The position numbers were made by a program, and so were the translations under genes. This document shows, in pieces, positions 1 to 4,952 of a stretch of DNA of 14,774 nucleotides (position 1 is the stretch's first letter; the number at the start of each line of letters is the position of its first letter). The notes below the pieces were generated by a model. It worked only from the letters and a program-made list of their open reading frames with translations. It did not search any database and was not told where the DNA came from. Source of the DNA: Clostridiales bacterium UBA929 (GTDB lineage Bacteria; Bacillota; Clostridia; Oscillospirales; UBA929); NCBI GenBank assembly GCA_002293625.1, contig DBDP01000171.1, positions 1 through 14,774 of the forward strand. Reading direction: 5' to 3'.

Positions 1-27
1 TGGCTTTCCCGCTTCTTTTTGGCTCAT
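1..27 (-). CDS. Possible start of a leftward gene, cut by window edge
   Basis: An ATG at 27 (minus strand) opens nine codons, MSQKEAGKP, that continue past the left edge. It lies about 30 nt downstream of the predicted start of the strong minus-strand promoter at 66-94, which is the main reason to list it. No clear Shine-Dalgarno sequence precedes the ATG, so the true start could lie beyond the edge. Too little is visible to name a product. Confidence 0.3.
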
Positions 28-65
28 GGAACAGTGTCTGTGCGTCAACACTGCTATGCGACTTA

Positions 66-94
66 ATTATGAGACATAGCAAACATTTTGTCAA
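66..94 (-). promoter_or_regulatory. Sigma-A type promoter reading out of the left edge
   Basis: On the minus strand TTGACA (94-89) and CATAAT (71-66) are separated by exactly 17 nt. The -35 box is perfect and the -10 box is one base off consensus. Transcription would start near 59. Downstream, CAGTGT and ACACTG (32-37 and 48-53) form a 6-bp inverted repeat that could be an operator, but this is weak. Confidence 0.6.
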
Positions 95-104
95 CTAGAT
101 TGTA

Positions 105-130
105 CGGCATCCGAGATTTTTCGGATACCG
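105..130 (-). terminator. Hairpin downstream of the zinc-ribbon gene, possible terminator
   Basis: CGGCATCCGA (105-114) and TCGGATACCG (121-130) form a stem-loop with a 6-nt loop. Read from the minus strand all ten pairs form, one as a G-U wobble. Read from the plus strand there is one C-A mismatch. It lies about 65 nt past the stop of the leftward gene at 195, so it could end that operon. However, no U-run follows on the minus strand, so it is not a classic intrinsic terminator. The plus strand does have TTTT after the stem. Confidence 0.35.
108..120 (+). repeat. 13-bp direct repeat, left copy (CATCCGAGATTTT)
   Basis: CATCCGAGATTTT occurs here and again at 997-1009 in the same orientation. 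Each copy forms the 5' half of a hairpin. The two copies bracket the YaiI/zinc-ribbon operon with its promoter. Confidence 0.5.
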
Positions 131-194
131 TTTTAACGCGAGACAAAATCGTAATACCCCTCGCTGGGTTCTACGGATAGAACAATTAATGCAA

Positions 195-494
195 TTACAG
201 ACCAACCTTCTTCTTATTGAACGCGGACGGAACAAATCGATAGGCTTCCTTTTTGTCCATCTTGGTGATATACCGCGTCGCTATCCGCTCTCCGCAGTTT
301 GGGCAGAATATAGCTCCGTGGTATTGTGAGAAATCAATTGAGCCGTCGATGATCCTGTCATTGTACATTTTTACGAAATTGCTCTCGCCCACTTTCTGAT
401 AATTCGCGATGAAACATTTGCAGTAAGCGCAGCAAACCTCCAAGACATGGCTTCCTCTGACCTTTTTACAGTTTGGGTTCTTATAGATGTTCAT
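195..494 (-). CDS. Small Cys-rich putative zinc-ribbon protein
   Basis: A 99-residue protein that I do not recognise as a named family. It has two Cys knuckles about 40 residues apart: C22-x2-C25 (within CCAYCKC, residues 21-27) and C64-P-N-C67 followed by G. This is the usual layout of a zinc ribbon, suggesting a structural zinc and possibly nucleic-acid or protein binding. There is no signal peptide or membrane segment. I chose ATG 494, although GTG 503 in the same frame is possible. Either start lies inside the last codons of the upstream YaiI-like gene, so the two genes overlap and are probably translationally coupled from the promoter at 964-992. The function is unknown. Confidence 0.65.
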   Translation of the reverse strand: MNIYKNPNCKKVRGSHVLEVCCAYCKCFIANYQKVGESNFVKMYNDRIIDGSIDFSQYHGAIFCPNCGERIATRYITKMDKKEAYRFVPSAFNKKKVGL

Positions 495-933
495 TGCAGT
501 CACTCTCAGACAACAGCTTTAGGAACGCTGCCTCGAACCGTTCGTCATCCTCTTTCGTGCGTTTGGCAGGACCTTTGGTTCTGCCACCGCTTCTCCGTAC
601 CTTCTGACCAATGTGCCGCTCCATCAGCAGTTTGTCGATATTATCATTCGTGAAAATAAGACCGTTTTGATTGACGACCTTTGCGCCTTTACCCAGCACC
701 ATCGCGGCAAGACCAAAATCCTGCGTCACGACAACATCCTCACGCCTAAGCAGCCCCATCAGCGCGTAATCTACGCTATCAGCCTGCTTATCAACGGTGA
801 TGATGGTGCTGTACCCGTCGTTCAATTCATGGGATGTGTCAATCAGCATGGTAACGGGGATGTTTCTCTGCTTCGCTAGCCGGACAATAATCTGCTTGAC
901 CGGGCAGGCGTCGGCGTCAACCAAGATTCGCAT
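481..933 (-). CDS. YaiI/YqxD family (DUF188) protein
   Basis: A 150-residue protein of the UPF0178/YaiI/YqxD family. This is a small, widespread cytoplasmic family with a PIN-like fold and no firmly assigned reaction; a nuclease-type role has only been suggested. Family marks visible are the N-terminal VDADACPV (residues 5-12), the central DKQADSVDYALM, VVTQDFGLA, and the C-terminal GRTKGPAKRTKEDDERF. The length is normal for the family. The start is ATG 933, because the family begins at MRILVDADACPV; a longer frame back to 999 would include the promoter. A weak AGGAA precedes the start. It is the first gene of a two-gene leftward operon with the zinc-ribbon gene. Confidence 0.9.
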   Translation of the reverse strand: MRILVDADACPVKQIIVRLAKQRNIPVTMLIDTSHELNDGYSTIITVDKQADSVDYALMGLLRREDVVVTQDFGLAAMVLGKGAKVVNQNGLIFTNDNIDKLLMERHIGQKVRRSGGRTKGPAKRTKEDDERFEAAFLKLLSESDCNEHL

Positions 934-963
934 ATGTTGCTCATTCCTATTGATTTTACAGTC

Positions 964-992
964 ATTATAACAGATAATAACCTTCGTAACAA
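964..992 (-). promoter_or_regulatory. Promoter of the YaiI/zinc-ribbon operon
   Basis: On the minus strand TTGTTA (992-987) and a perfect TATAAT (969-964) are 17 nt apart, and a TG one base upstream of the -10 box makes it an extended -10. Transcription would start near 957, giving a leader of about 25 nt before ATG 933. Confidence 0.75.
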
Positions 993-995
993 TCT

Positions 996-1022
996 CCATC
1001 CGAGATTTTCGGGTGGTTTTTT
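996..1022 (+). terminator. Intrinsic terminator, plus-strand orientation
   Basis: CCATCCGA (996-1003) pairs with TCGGGTGG (1009-1016), eight pairs with one G-U, around a 5-nt loop, and is followed directly by TTTTTT (1017-1022). It reads in the plus direction, yet the genes to its left are on the minus strand. It would therefore stop antisense transcripts, or insulate the rightward promoter at 1045. Its first 13 bases repeat exactly at 108-120. Confidence 0.7.
997..1009 (+). repeat. 13-bp direct repeat, right copy (CATCCGAGATTTT)
   Basis: Exact copy of the sequence at 108-120. This copy is part of the terminator at 996-1022. Confidence 0.5.
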
Positions 1023-1044
1023 CATGCCCTGCTCAATCGCACAT

Positions 1045-1073
1045 TTGCAACACAGCCCTCCCTCCTGTACAAT
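1045..1073 (+). promoter_or_regulatory. Promoter of the rightward small ORF-parA-parB operon
   Basis: TTGCAA (1045-1050) and TACAAT (1068-1073) are separated by 17 nt. The predicted start near 1080 lies right before the ribosome binding site of the 48-codon gene. CCCTCCCT (1056-1063, in the promoter spacer) and AGGGAGGG (1082-1089, the ribosome binding site) form a perfect 8-bp inverted repeat. Because one arm lies upstream of the transcription start, this would act as a DNA operator rather than an RNA hairpin, if it acts at all. Confidence 0.6.
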
Positions 1074-1097
1074 CGCGACGAAGGGAGGGGACAGGCA

Positions 1098-1244
1098 ATG
1101 TCGGAATATGAAAAAGCATTTTCTGAGTTCCAAGACAGCGAAGAATCCGAACAGACACACAACGCGATATTCATACTGGTTCGTTTGGCATTCAAAGCCG
1201 GGTGGAAAGCCGCTGGCGGAGAAGTGCCGCCGGAGAGAGACTAG
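1098..1244 (+). CDS. Small hypothetical protein (48 aa) upstream of parA
   Basis: A 48-residue ORF, MSEYEKAFSEFQDSEESEQT... ending in a segment with AFKAGWKAAGG. A strong AGGGAGGGG (1082-1090) lies 7 nt before ATG 1098, directly behind a good promoter, which makes real translation likely despite the small size. The N-terminal half is acidic and predicted helical. The C-terminal half is hydrophobic and Trp-containing, but too short and charged to be a clear membrane segment. It is the first gene of the rightward operon and is followed by a 237-nt structured leader before parA. I do not recognise a family. A role tied to partition or to control of the element is only an inference from position. 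Confidence 0.6.
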   Translation: MSEYEKAFSEFQDSEESEQTHNAIFILVRLAFKAGWKAAGGEVPPERD

Positions 1245-1481
1245 AGCTGTTCCAAAACCCGGCAGGTTGCTGTCACATTCCACGCGCACCCTACCATTCA
1301 GTCTGTGCCTTCGAAAGTAGGACGCTCTGCGACAAGACTGCACTCGTACCGAAAATAACTCGCGCCTTTGGCGCTTCGGGTCAAAAAAGTGTTTTCAGTA
1401 GCTCTAAGTCTTACATAGCCGCTTGCGGTCACTCGTCCGCAGGCGGCTAACTCTATCCAGCGGAAGGAGGAAAAACCCACA
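1245..1481 (+). other. Structured non-coding leader upstream of parA
   Basis: This 237-nt gap has no ORF with a ribosome binding site. Its second half can fold strongly. CCGAA (1349-1353) pairs with TTCGG (1375-1379) around an inner hairpin GCGCC-ttt-GGCGC (1362-1374). A second hairpin, AGCCGC..GCGG with CCGC..GCGGCT (1417-1448), follows. Neither has a proper U-run, so these are not simple terminators. They could be a leader RNA structure, an attenuator or a DNA-level site such as a partition site. No known riboswitch was recognised. Confidence 0.4.
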
Positions 1482-1522
1482 ATGCCATGCAGAATTACGG
1501 CGATCTCGAACCAAAAAGGCGG

Positions 1523-1528
1523 CGTAAC
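1523..1528 (+). repeat. Target-site direct repeat, left copy (CGTAAC)
   Basis: CGTAAC here and at 4979-4984 flank the three-recombinase element. Keeping one copy joins ...GGC GTA AC to C AAA ACA and restores ParA. The bases next to the two copies differ, so the shared stretch is exactly 6 bp. Confidence 0.8.
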
Positions 1529-1556
1529 TAATGGAAAGCAAGCTATTATGCGAAGT
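1529..1556 (+). repeat. Left terminal inverted repeat of RIT element
   Basis: Begins TAATGGAAAG directly after the left CGTAAC. Compared with the complement of 4925-4952, 23 of 28 positions match, including the outer ten bases and an inner ATTATGC. Confidence 0.8.
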
Positions 1557-1612
1557 TGAAAGGGGAAACGGCGAATAATAGGAACTTTTGTCTTGATCAA
1601 CTTCGCATAATA
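1544..1612 (+). repeat. 16-bp perfect inverted repeat at the left end of the RIT element
   Basis: TATTATGCGAAGTTGA (1544-1559) is complementary to TCAACTTCGCATAATA (1597-1612) with 37 nt between. It overlaps the terminal repeat and contains the TTATGCGAAG motif in both orientations. The same motif with one change, TTATGTGAAG, makes up the palindrome at the right end. It is a candidate recombinase binding pair, and in RNA it would be a stable hairpin upstream of ritA. Confidence 0.75.
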
Positions 1613-1614
1613 CT

Positions 1615-1650
1615 CCAAAATTAAAGGAGCCGAAAGGCAAATAATTTTGG
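1615..1650 (+). promoter_or_regulatory. Stem-loop overlapping the ritA ribosome binding site
   Basis: CCAAAATTA (1615-1623) pairs perfectly with TAATTTTGG (1642-1650). The 3' arm contains the first two G of the ritA Shine-Dalgarno TTGGAGGT (1647-1654). In a transcript entering from the parA promoter this hairpin could hide the ribosome binding site and keep recombinase synthesis low. That is an inference from complementarity. Confidence 0.5.
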
Positions 1651-1663
1651 AGGTATCAGAGAA

Positions 1664-2866
1664 ATGGGACAAGCAGCAGTAAGACAAATCATTGCTCGGG
1701 TGGGCGAGAGTATGGAGAAAGGGGGTTACGGCAAATGTTCGATTCGTCAATTTAGATACACCGCCAATCAATTATTAAAATTCATGGATTCTGAGGGACT
1801 GGAAGAGTATTCGACCGAAGTCGGCGTTAAATTTCTGCAGGCAAGATATGATTTTGACTTAAATGAACTGCCAAATCACTATAACGCGGAACGATTACGC
1901 CATCTGCGAAAGCTGTCTGAGTTTCAGTTGCATGGCGCGGCGATATTAAAACGGAAATCCGGGTATGAGATTCCAGCAGCATTTCGCACGGCAACGGACG
2001 CTTTTTTGGCATACCGGCGCTTTGAGGGCATCGTGGAGAAGAACATGGGTACCGTCAGCCTGTATTTAGAACGCTTTTTCAGTTATTTAGAGTCGCAGTC
2101 TGCAACACGAATCCCGCAAATTACAGGCGGACATATCCACGGATATTTGCGCTTCATCATCGGGTTTTCTAACGCAAGCAAGAATCAAATGATGCGCACG
2201 GTGCGGCAGTTTATGGCGTTTTGCTTTAAAAATGGCTACCACTCGGAAAATTTGTCATCATACGCACCAAATGTACATTATGAAAAGCGATCCCGGCTAC
2301 CGTCCGCATATTCCTGCGAAGAAGTCATGAAGCTTCTTGAATCGGTTGATCGCAGCAACCCAATTGGGAAACGGGATTACGCCATATTGCTCCTCATCGC
2401 TCGGCTGGGCTTGCGTTCCGGAGATGTCGTAAACCTAAGCTTTGAGAACATCAACTGGGAAGAAAACCGCATTTCACTCACACAGCATAAAACAGGGAAG
2501 CCATTGACACTGCCGCTTTTGGAAGATGTGGGACTCGCCGTCATCGATTACTTAAAGTTCGGAAGACCTAAATGCGAATGCCAACGCATTTTCATGAAGC
2601 ACAACACCCCTGTCCAGCCATGCACGGCCAGCGGAATGTATACTTTGGTTGCCAACCGGCTCAGCAGAGCAGGTATCGTTGTAGGAGAGAGAAAACGTGG
2701 TCCCCATGCCCTAAGGCACAGCTTGGCAAGCAGGCTATTAGAGGAAAATGTTCCGCTGCCGGTCATCTCAGAAATTTTAGGCCACGCCAACTCCAATACC
2801 ACCGCCGCCTATCTTGCCATTGATATTGACAAGTTGCGCCAATGTGCGTTGGAGGTGCGGCTATGA
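1664..2866 (+). CDS. ritA: Tyrosine recombinase, first of RIT trio
   Basis: A 400-residue phage-integrase family protein that would cut and rejoin DNA through a covalent 3'-phosphotyrosine. Residues 1-100 are an extra N-terminal region, about 105-200 the SAM-like core-binding domain, and about 215-395 the catalytic domain. The full catalytic set is visible: R251 (LGLRSGD), K276 (QHKTGKP), H348 and R351 (PHALRH), H374 (LGHAN) and nucleophile Y383. The start is ATG 1664, with TTGGAGGT 9 nt upstream. Its stop overlaps the ritB start (ATGA, 2863-2866). The long N-terminal region fits the first, largest recombinase of RIT elements; the symbol is assigned by position. It very likely acts on the element ends, possibly together with RitB and RitC. 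Confidence 0.9.
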   Translation: MGQAAVRQIIARVGESMEKGGYGKCSIRQFRYTANQLLKFMDSEGLEEYSTEVGVKFLQARYDFDLNELPNHYNAERLRHLRKLSEFQLHGAAILKRKSGYEIPAAFRTATDAFLAYRRFEGIVEKNMGTVSLYLERFFSYLESQSATRIPQITGGHIHGYLRFIIGFSNASKNQMMRTVRQFMAFCFKNGYHSENLSSYAPNVHYEKRSRLPSAYSCEEVMKLLESVDRSNPIGKRDYAILLLIARLGLRSGDVVNLSFENINWEENRISLTQHKTGKPLTLPLLEDVGLAVIDYLKFGRPKCECQRIFMKHNTPVQPCTASGMYTLVANRLSRAGIVVGERKRGPHALRHSLASRLLEENVPLPVISEILGHANSNTTAAYLAIDIDKLRQCALEVRL

Positions 2867-3852
2867 TTACAGTAACGCCGATAAAAATGACCGGGATATT
2901 TTCCTCGTTTGCCGATGATTTTATTGCGTTCAAACGGGCGCAGGGTTACAGGTATTACAGCGAAGCCAAAGTTCTCAGCCGCTTTTGCCGGTTCGCTGAA
3001 AATTATCAGCTCCCAGCACCGACGTTAACAAAAGAGTTGGTAACAGATTGGACATCTCCGCGTGAAGGCGAGGCTAAAAAGAGCCGGACGCACCGGATTT
3101 GTTGTGTGAACCAATTTGGAAAGTACTTAAAACAGATGGGATACGAGGTATACGCCGCCCCTCCGCTATCTCATTGGAACACCGGAAGCTTTACTCCATA
3201 TATCTTCACGCATGAGGAAATTGAAAAATTGTTTCGGGCTTCGGACGGCATACGTCCCATACCGCAGTCTCGAAACATCCATAAGGTTTTACCGGTTTTA
3301 ATGCGGCTGCTCTACGGGTGCGGATTACGGATTTCAGAGGCGGTCAGCCTAAAATGCTGTGATGTGGACTTGCAACGCGGCGTTCTGACAATCCGTGATG
3401 GAAAAAACGGGCGTGACCGGCTGATCCCGCTTTCGAGTTCGCTGACAGAATTGTTGCGTAAATACACGAATGATACTATCCCGTGGGCTTGCGAAGATGA
3501 TTTCCTTTTCATGGCACCGGACAGAACTATTTTAAGTCCGAATACCGTATATCAAAGGTTTCGTAAAATGCTATGGGATGGAGGGATTCCATACAAAGGA
3601 AAGGGAAACGGCCCCCGGCTGCACGATATTCGTCATACTTTTGCCGTTCATACCCTGCAAAAATGGGTGGAGATCGGCGAAGATTTAACCGCTATGCTGC
3701 CGGTGCTGTCCGTTTTTATGGGGCATAAATCCTTCAGCGCCACTTCCCGGTATCTCCGACTAACGGCAGAAGTTTACCCTGATGTGGTAAGGCAGGTGGA
3801 GCAGACCTGCGCTTATGCCATTCCGGGCGGTGACACATATGAAGCAAACTGA
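2863..3852 (+). CDS. ritB: Tyrosine recombinase, second of RIT trio
   Basis: A 329-residue tyrosine recombinase. The core-binding domain covers about 10-100 and the catalytic domain about 112-315. Catalytic residues are R156 (GCGLRISEA), K181 (IRDGKNG), H254 and R257 (LHDIRH), H288 (MGHKS) and Y297 (ATSRY). An ATG at 2842 in the same frame is possible. However, ATG 2863 has GGAGGT (2851-2856) 6 nt upstream and forms a 4-bp ATGA overlap with the ritA stop, so I chose it. The coupling points to roughly equal synthesis with RitA. About 25 residues lie between the H258 and H288 segments (QKWVEIGEDLTAMLPVLSV), longer than in the other two, a variation inside the family. The symbol is assigned by position. 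Confidence 0.9.
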   Translation: MITVTPIKMTGIFSSFADDFIAFKRAQGYRYYSEAKVLSRFCRFAENYQLPAPTLTKELVTDWTSPREGEAKKSRTHRICCVNQFGKYLKQMGYEVYAAPPLSHWNTGSFTPYIFTHEEIEKLFRASDGIRPIPQSRNIHKVLPVLMRLLYGCGLRISEAVSLKCCDVDLQRGVLTIRDGKNGRDRLIPLSSSLTELLRKYTNDTIPWACEDDFLFMAPDRTILSPNTVYQRFRKMLWDGGIPYKGKGNGPRLHDIRHTFAVHTLQKWVEIGEDLTAMLPVLSVFMGHKSFSATSRYLRLTAEVYPDVVRQVEQTCAYAIPGGDTYEAN

Positions 3853-4861
3853 TTTCGCCCTGCATCTCAGCCGTTATTTAGGGATATATCTGCCCGGACA
3901 ATCCGGCGGAAGCATCAATACTGTCCGCTCCTATCGCGACACTTTTTCGCTGTTTTTAAGATACTGCAAAGATGAACAGGAACTGCCTCCTGAAAAGCTG
4001 ACACTCGCGAAGATTGACCATTCTCTTGTTGAACAGTTTCTGCTATGGCTGGAAAACGAACGCAATTGTTGTGCTGGAACAAGAAACAACCGACTTGCCG
4101 CCCTTCATGCGTTTTACCGTTATCTGCAATTTGATATGCCGGAGTTTCTCAGCCGGTGTCAGGAGATTCTTGCGATCCCATACAAAAAAACGCAGAAAAA
4201 GGTGGTGTCGTATTTGACATTAGACGGCGTGCAGGCACTGCTTCGGGAGCCGGATGCAAAAACTACAGCCGGGCGGCGCGATCTGTGTCTTCTTAGCTTG
4301 TTATACGATACCGGTGCGCGTGTACAGGAACTGGTGGATTTGAGAATAGATGATGTTCGTCTGTCCAGTCCCACTGTCATCCGGCTTACTGGCAAAGGAA
4401 ACAAAGCCCGACTTGTCCCGATAATGACTCCTACAGAAAAGTTGTTGCGTCGATATTTGGATGAGTATGACAGAGCGTATACCGCACATGGCGGTCATCC
4501 TTTATTTTGTAACCGTGTGGGTAAAAAGCTTACCCGAGCCGGGGTGACGTATATTTTGGATAAATATCTGTCGCAAGCGAGGAAGACCGAAGCCGCCTCA
4601 CTGCCAGATTCAATTTCGCCCCACTGCTTGCGGCACTCAAAAGCGATGCATCTTTTGCAATCCGGCGTAAATCTGGTATATATCCGAGATCTGCTCGGTC
4701 ATGCCGATGTCAGCACTACGGAGGGTTATGCCCGCGCTGACGAACATTTCAAGCGCAAAGCTTTGGAACAGGCTTACCCCAGTCCAACGCCCGTTTCTGA
4801 AACAACAGCATGGCAAAAAGATGATGATCTACTGGACTGGTTGAAAAATCTCGGAAGGTGA
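3839..4861 (+). CDS. ritC: Tyrosine recombinase, third of RIT trio
   Basis: A 340-residue XerC/XerD-like tyrosine recombinase. The core-binding domain covers about 5-110 and the catalytic domain about 120-310. Catalytic residues are R161 (DTGARVQEL), K186 (LTGKGNK), H262 and R265 (PHCLRH), H288 (LGHAD) and Y297 (TTEGY). I chose ATG 3839, which overlaps ritB by 14 bp, because MKQTDF begins the domain and GGCGGTGA lies just upstream. ATG 3815 in the same frame would add eight residues. The C-terminal tail (about 312-340, ending LLDWLKNLGR) is predicted helical and may contact partner recombinases. It is the last gene of the element; 117 nt of end sequence follow before the boundary. The symbol is assigned by position. 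Confidence 0.9.
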   Translation: MKQTDFALHLSRYLGIYLPGQSGGSINTVRSYRDTFSLFLRYCKDEQELPPEKLTLAKIDHSLVEQFLLWLENERNCCAGTRNNRLAALHAFYRYLQFDMPEFLSRCQEILAIPYKKTQKKVVSYLTLDGVQALLREPDAKTTAGRRDLCLLSLLYDTGARVQELVDLRIDDVRLSSPTVIRLTGKGNKARLVPIMTPTEKLLRRYLDEYDRAYTAHGGHPLFCNRVGKKLTRAGVTYILDKYLSQARKTEAASLPDSISPHCLRHSKAMHLLQSGVNLVYIRDLLGHADVSTTEGYARADEHFKRKALEQAYPSPTPVSETTAWQKDDDLLDWLKNLGR

Positions 4862-4883
4862 CCAATGTATTATGCAAAGTCCT

Positions 4884-4922
4884 TCCCTTGATTTTTCCAG
4901 TAAACACTACACTGTCAAGGGA
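4884..4922 (+). promoter_or_regulatory. Stem-loop covering the ribosome binding site at the right end of the RIT element
   Basis: TCCCTTGA (4884-4891) and TCAAGGGA (4915-4922) form a perfect 8-bp stem with a 23-nt loop. The 3' arm contains most of the AAGGGAGG that would serve ATG 4935, so it could mask that start in the RNA. Confidence 0.45.
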
Positions 4923-4924
4923 GG

Positions 4925-4952
4925 ACTTAGCATAATGTTTTACTTTCCATTA
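4925..4952 (-). repeat. Right terminal inverted repeat of RIT element
   Basis: The complement of 4925-4952 begins TAATGGAAAG and matches the left repeat at 23 of 28 positions. Unlike the left copy it does not abut the direct repeat; 26 bp lie between it and CGTAAC. Confidence 0.8.

Larger units (their letters stand above)
1482..1559 (+). pseudogene. parA: parA 5' fragment (interrupted by RIT element)
   Basis: AAGGAGG at 1464-1470 precedes ATG 1482. The reading frame gives MPCRITAISNQKGGVT, which is the first beta strand and the start of the deviant Walker A motif of a ParA/Soj ATPase. It then runs into mobile-element sequence and stops at TGA 1557-1559 after 25 codons. Parental codons end within codon 16 (position 1528). 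Joining 1482-1528 to 4985-5756 restores one 272-residue frame with an intact KGGVTKT, the usual length for chromosomal or plasmid ParA. As it stands this fragment cannot be functional. Confidence 0.85.

Noticed and set aside
168..183. Short hairpin GTTCTA-cgga-TAGAAC just past the zinc-ribbon stop
   Set aside because: Only six pairs and no U-run on either strand; too weak to call a terminator.
934..1320. Plus-strand ORF of 128 codons
   Set aside because: It crosses the terminator at 996-1022 and the promoter at 1045-1073, and overlaps the better supported 48-codon gene. Its product has no recognisable domain.
876..1343. Minus-strand ORF of 155 codons
   Set aside because: It is opposite the small ORF and the promoters, has no ribosome binding site and an unnatural Cys/Arg-rich composition.
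4891..4935. Outward promoter at the right end of the RIT element
   Set aside because: TTGATT and several TAYACT or CATAAT boxes occur, but none with 16-18 nt spacing.
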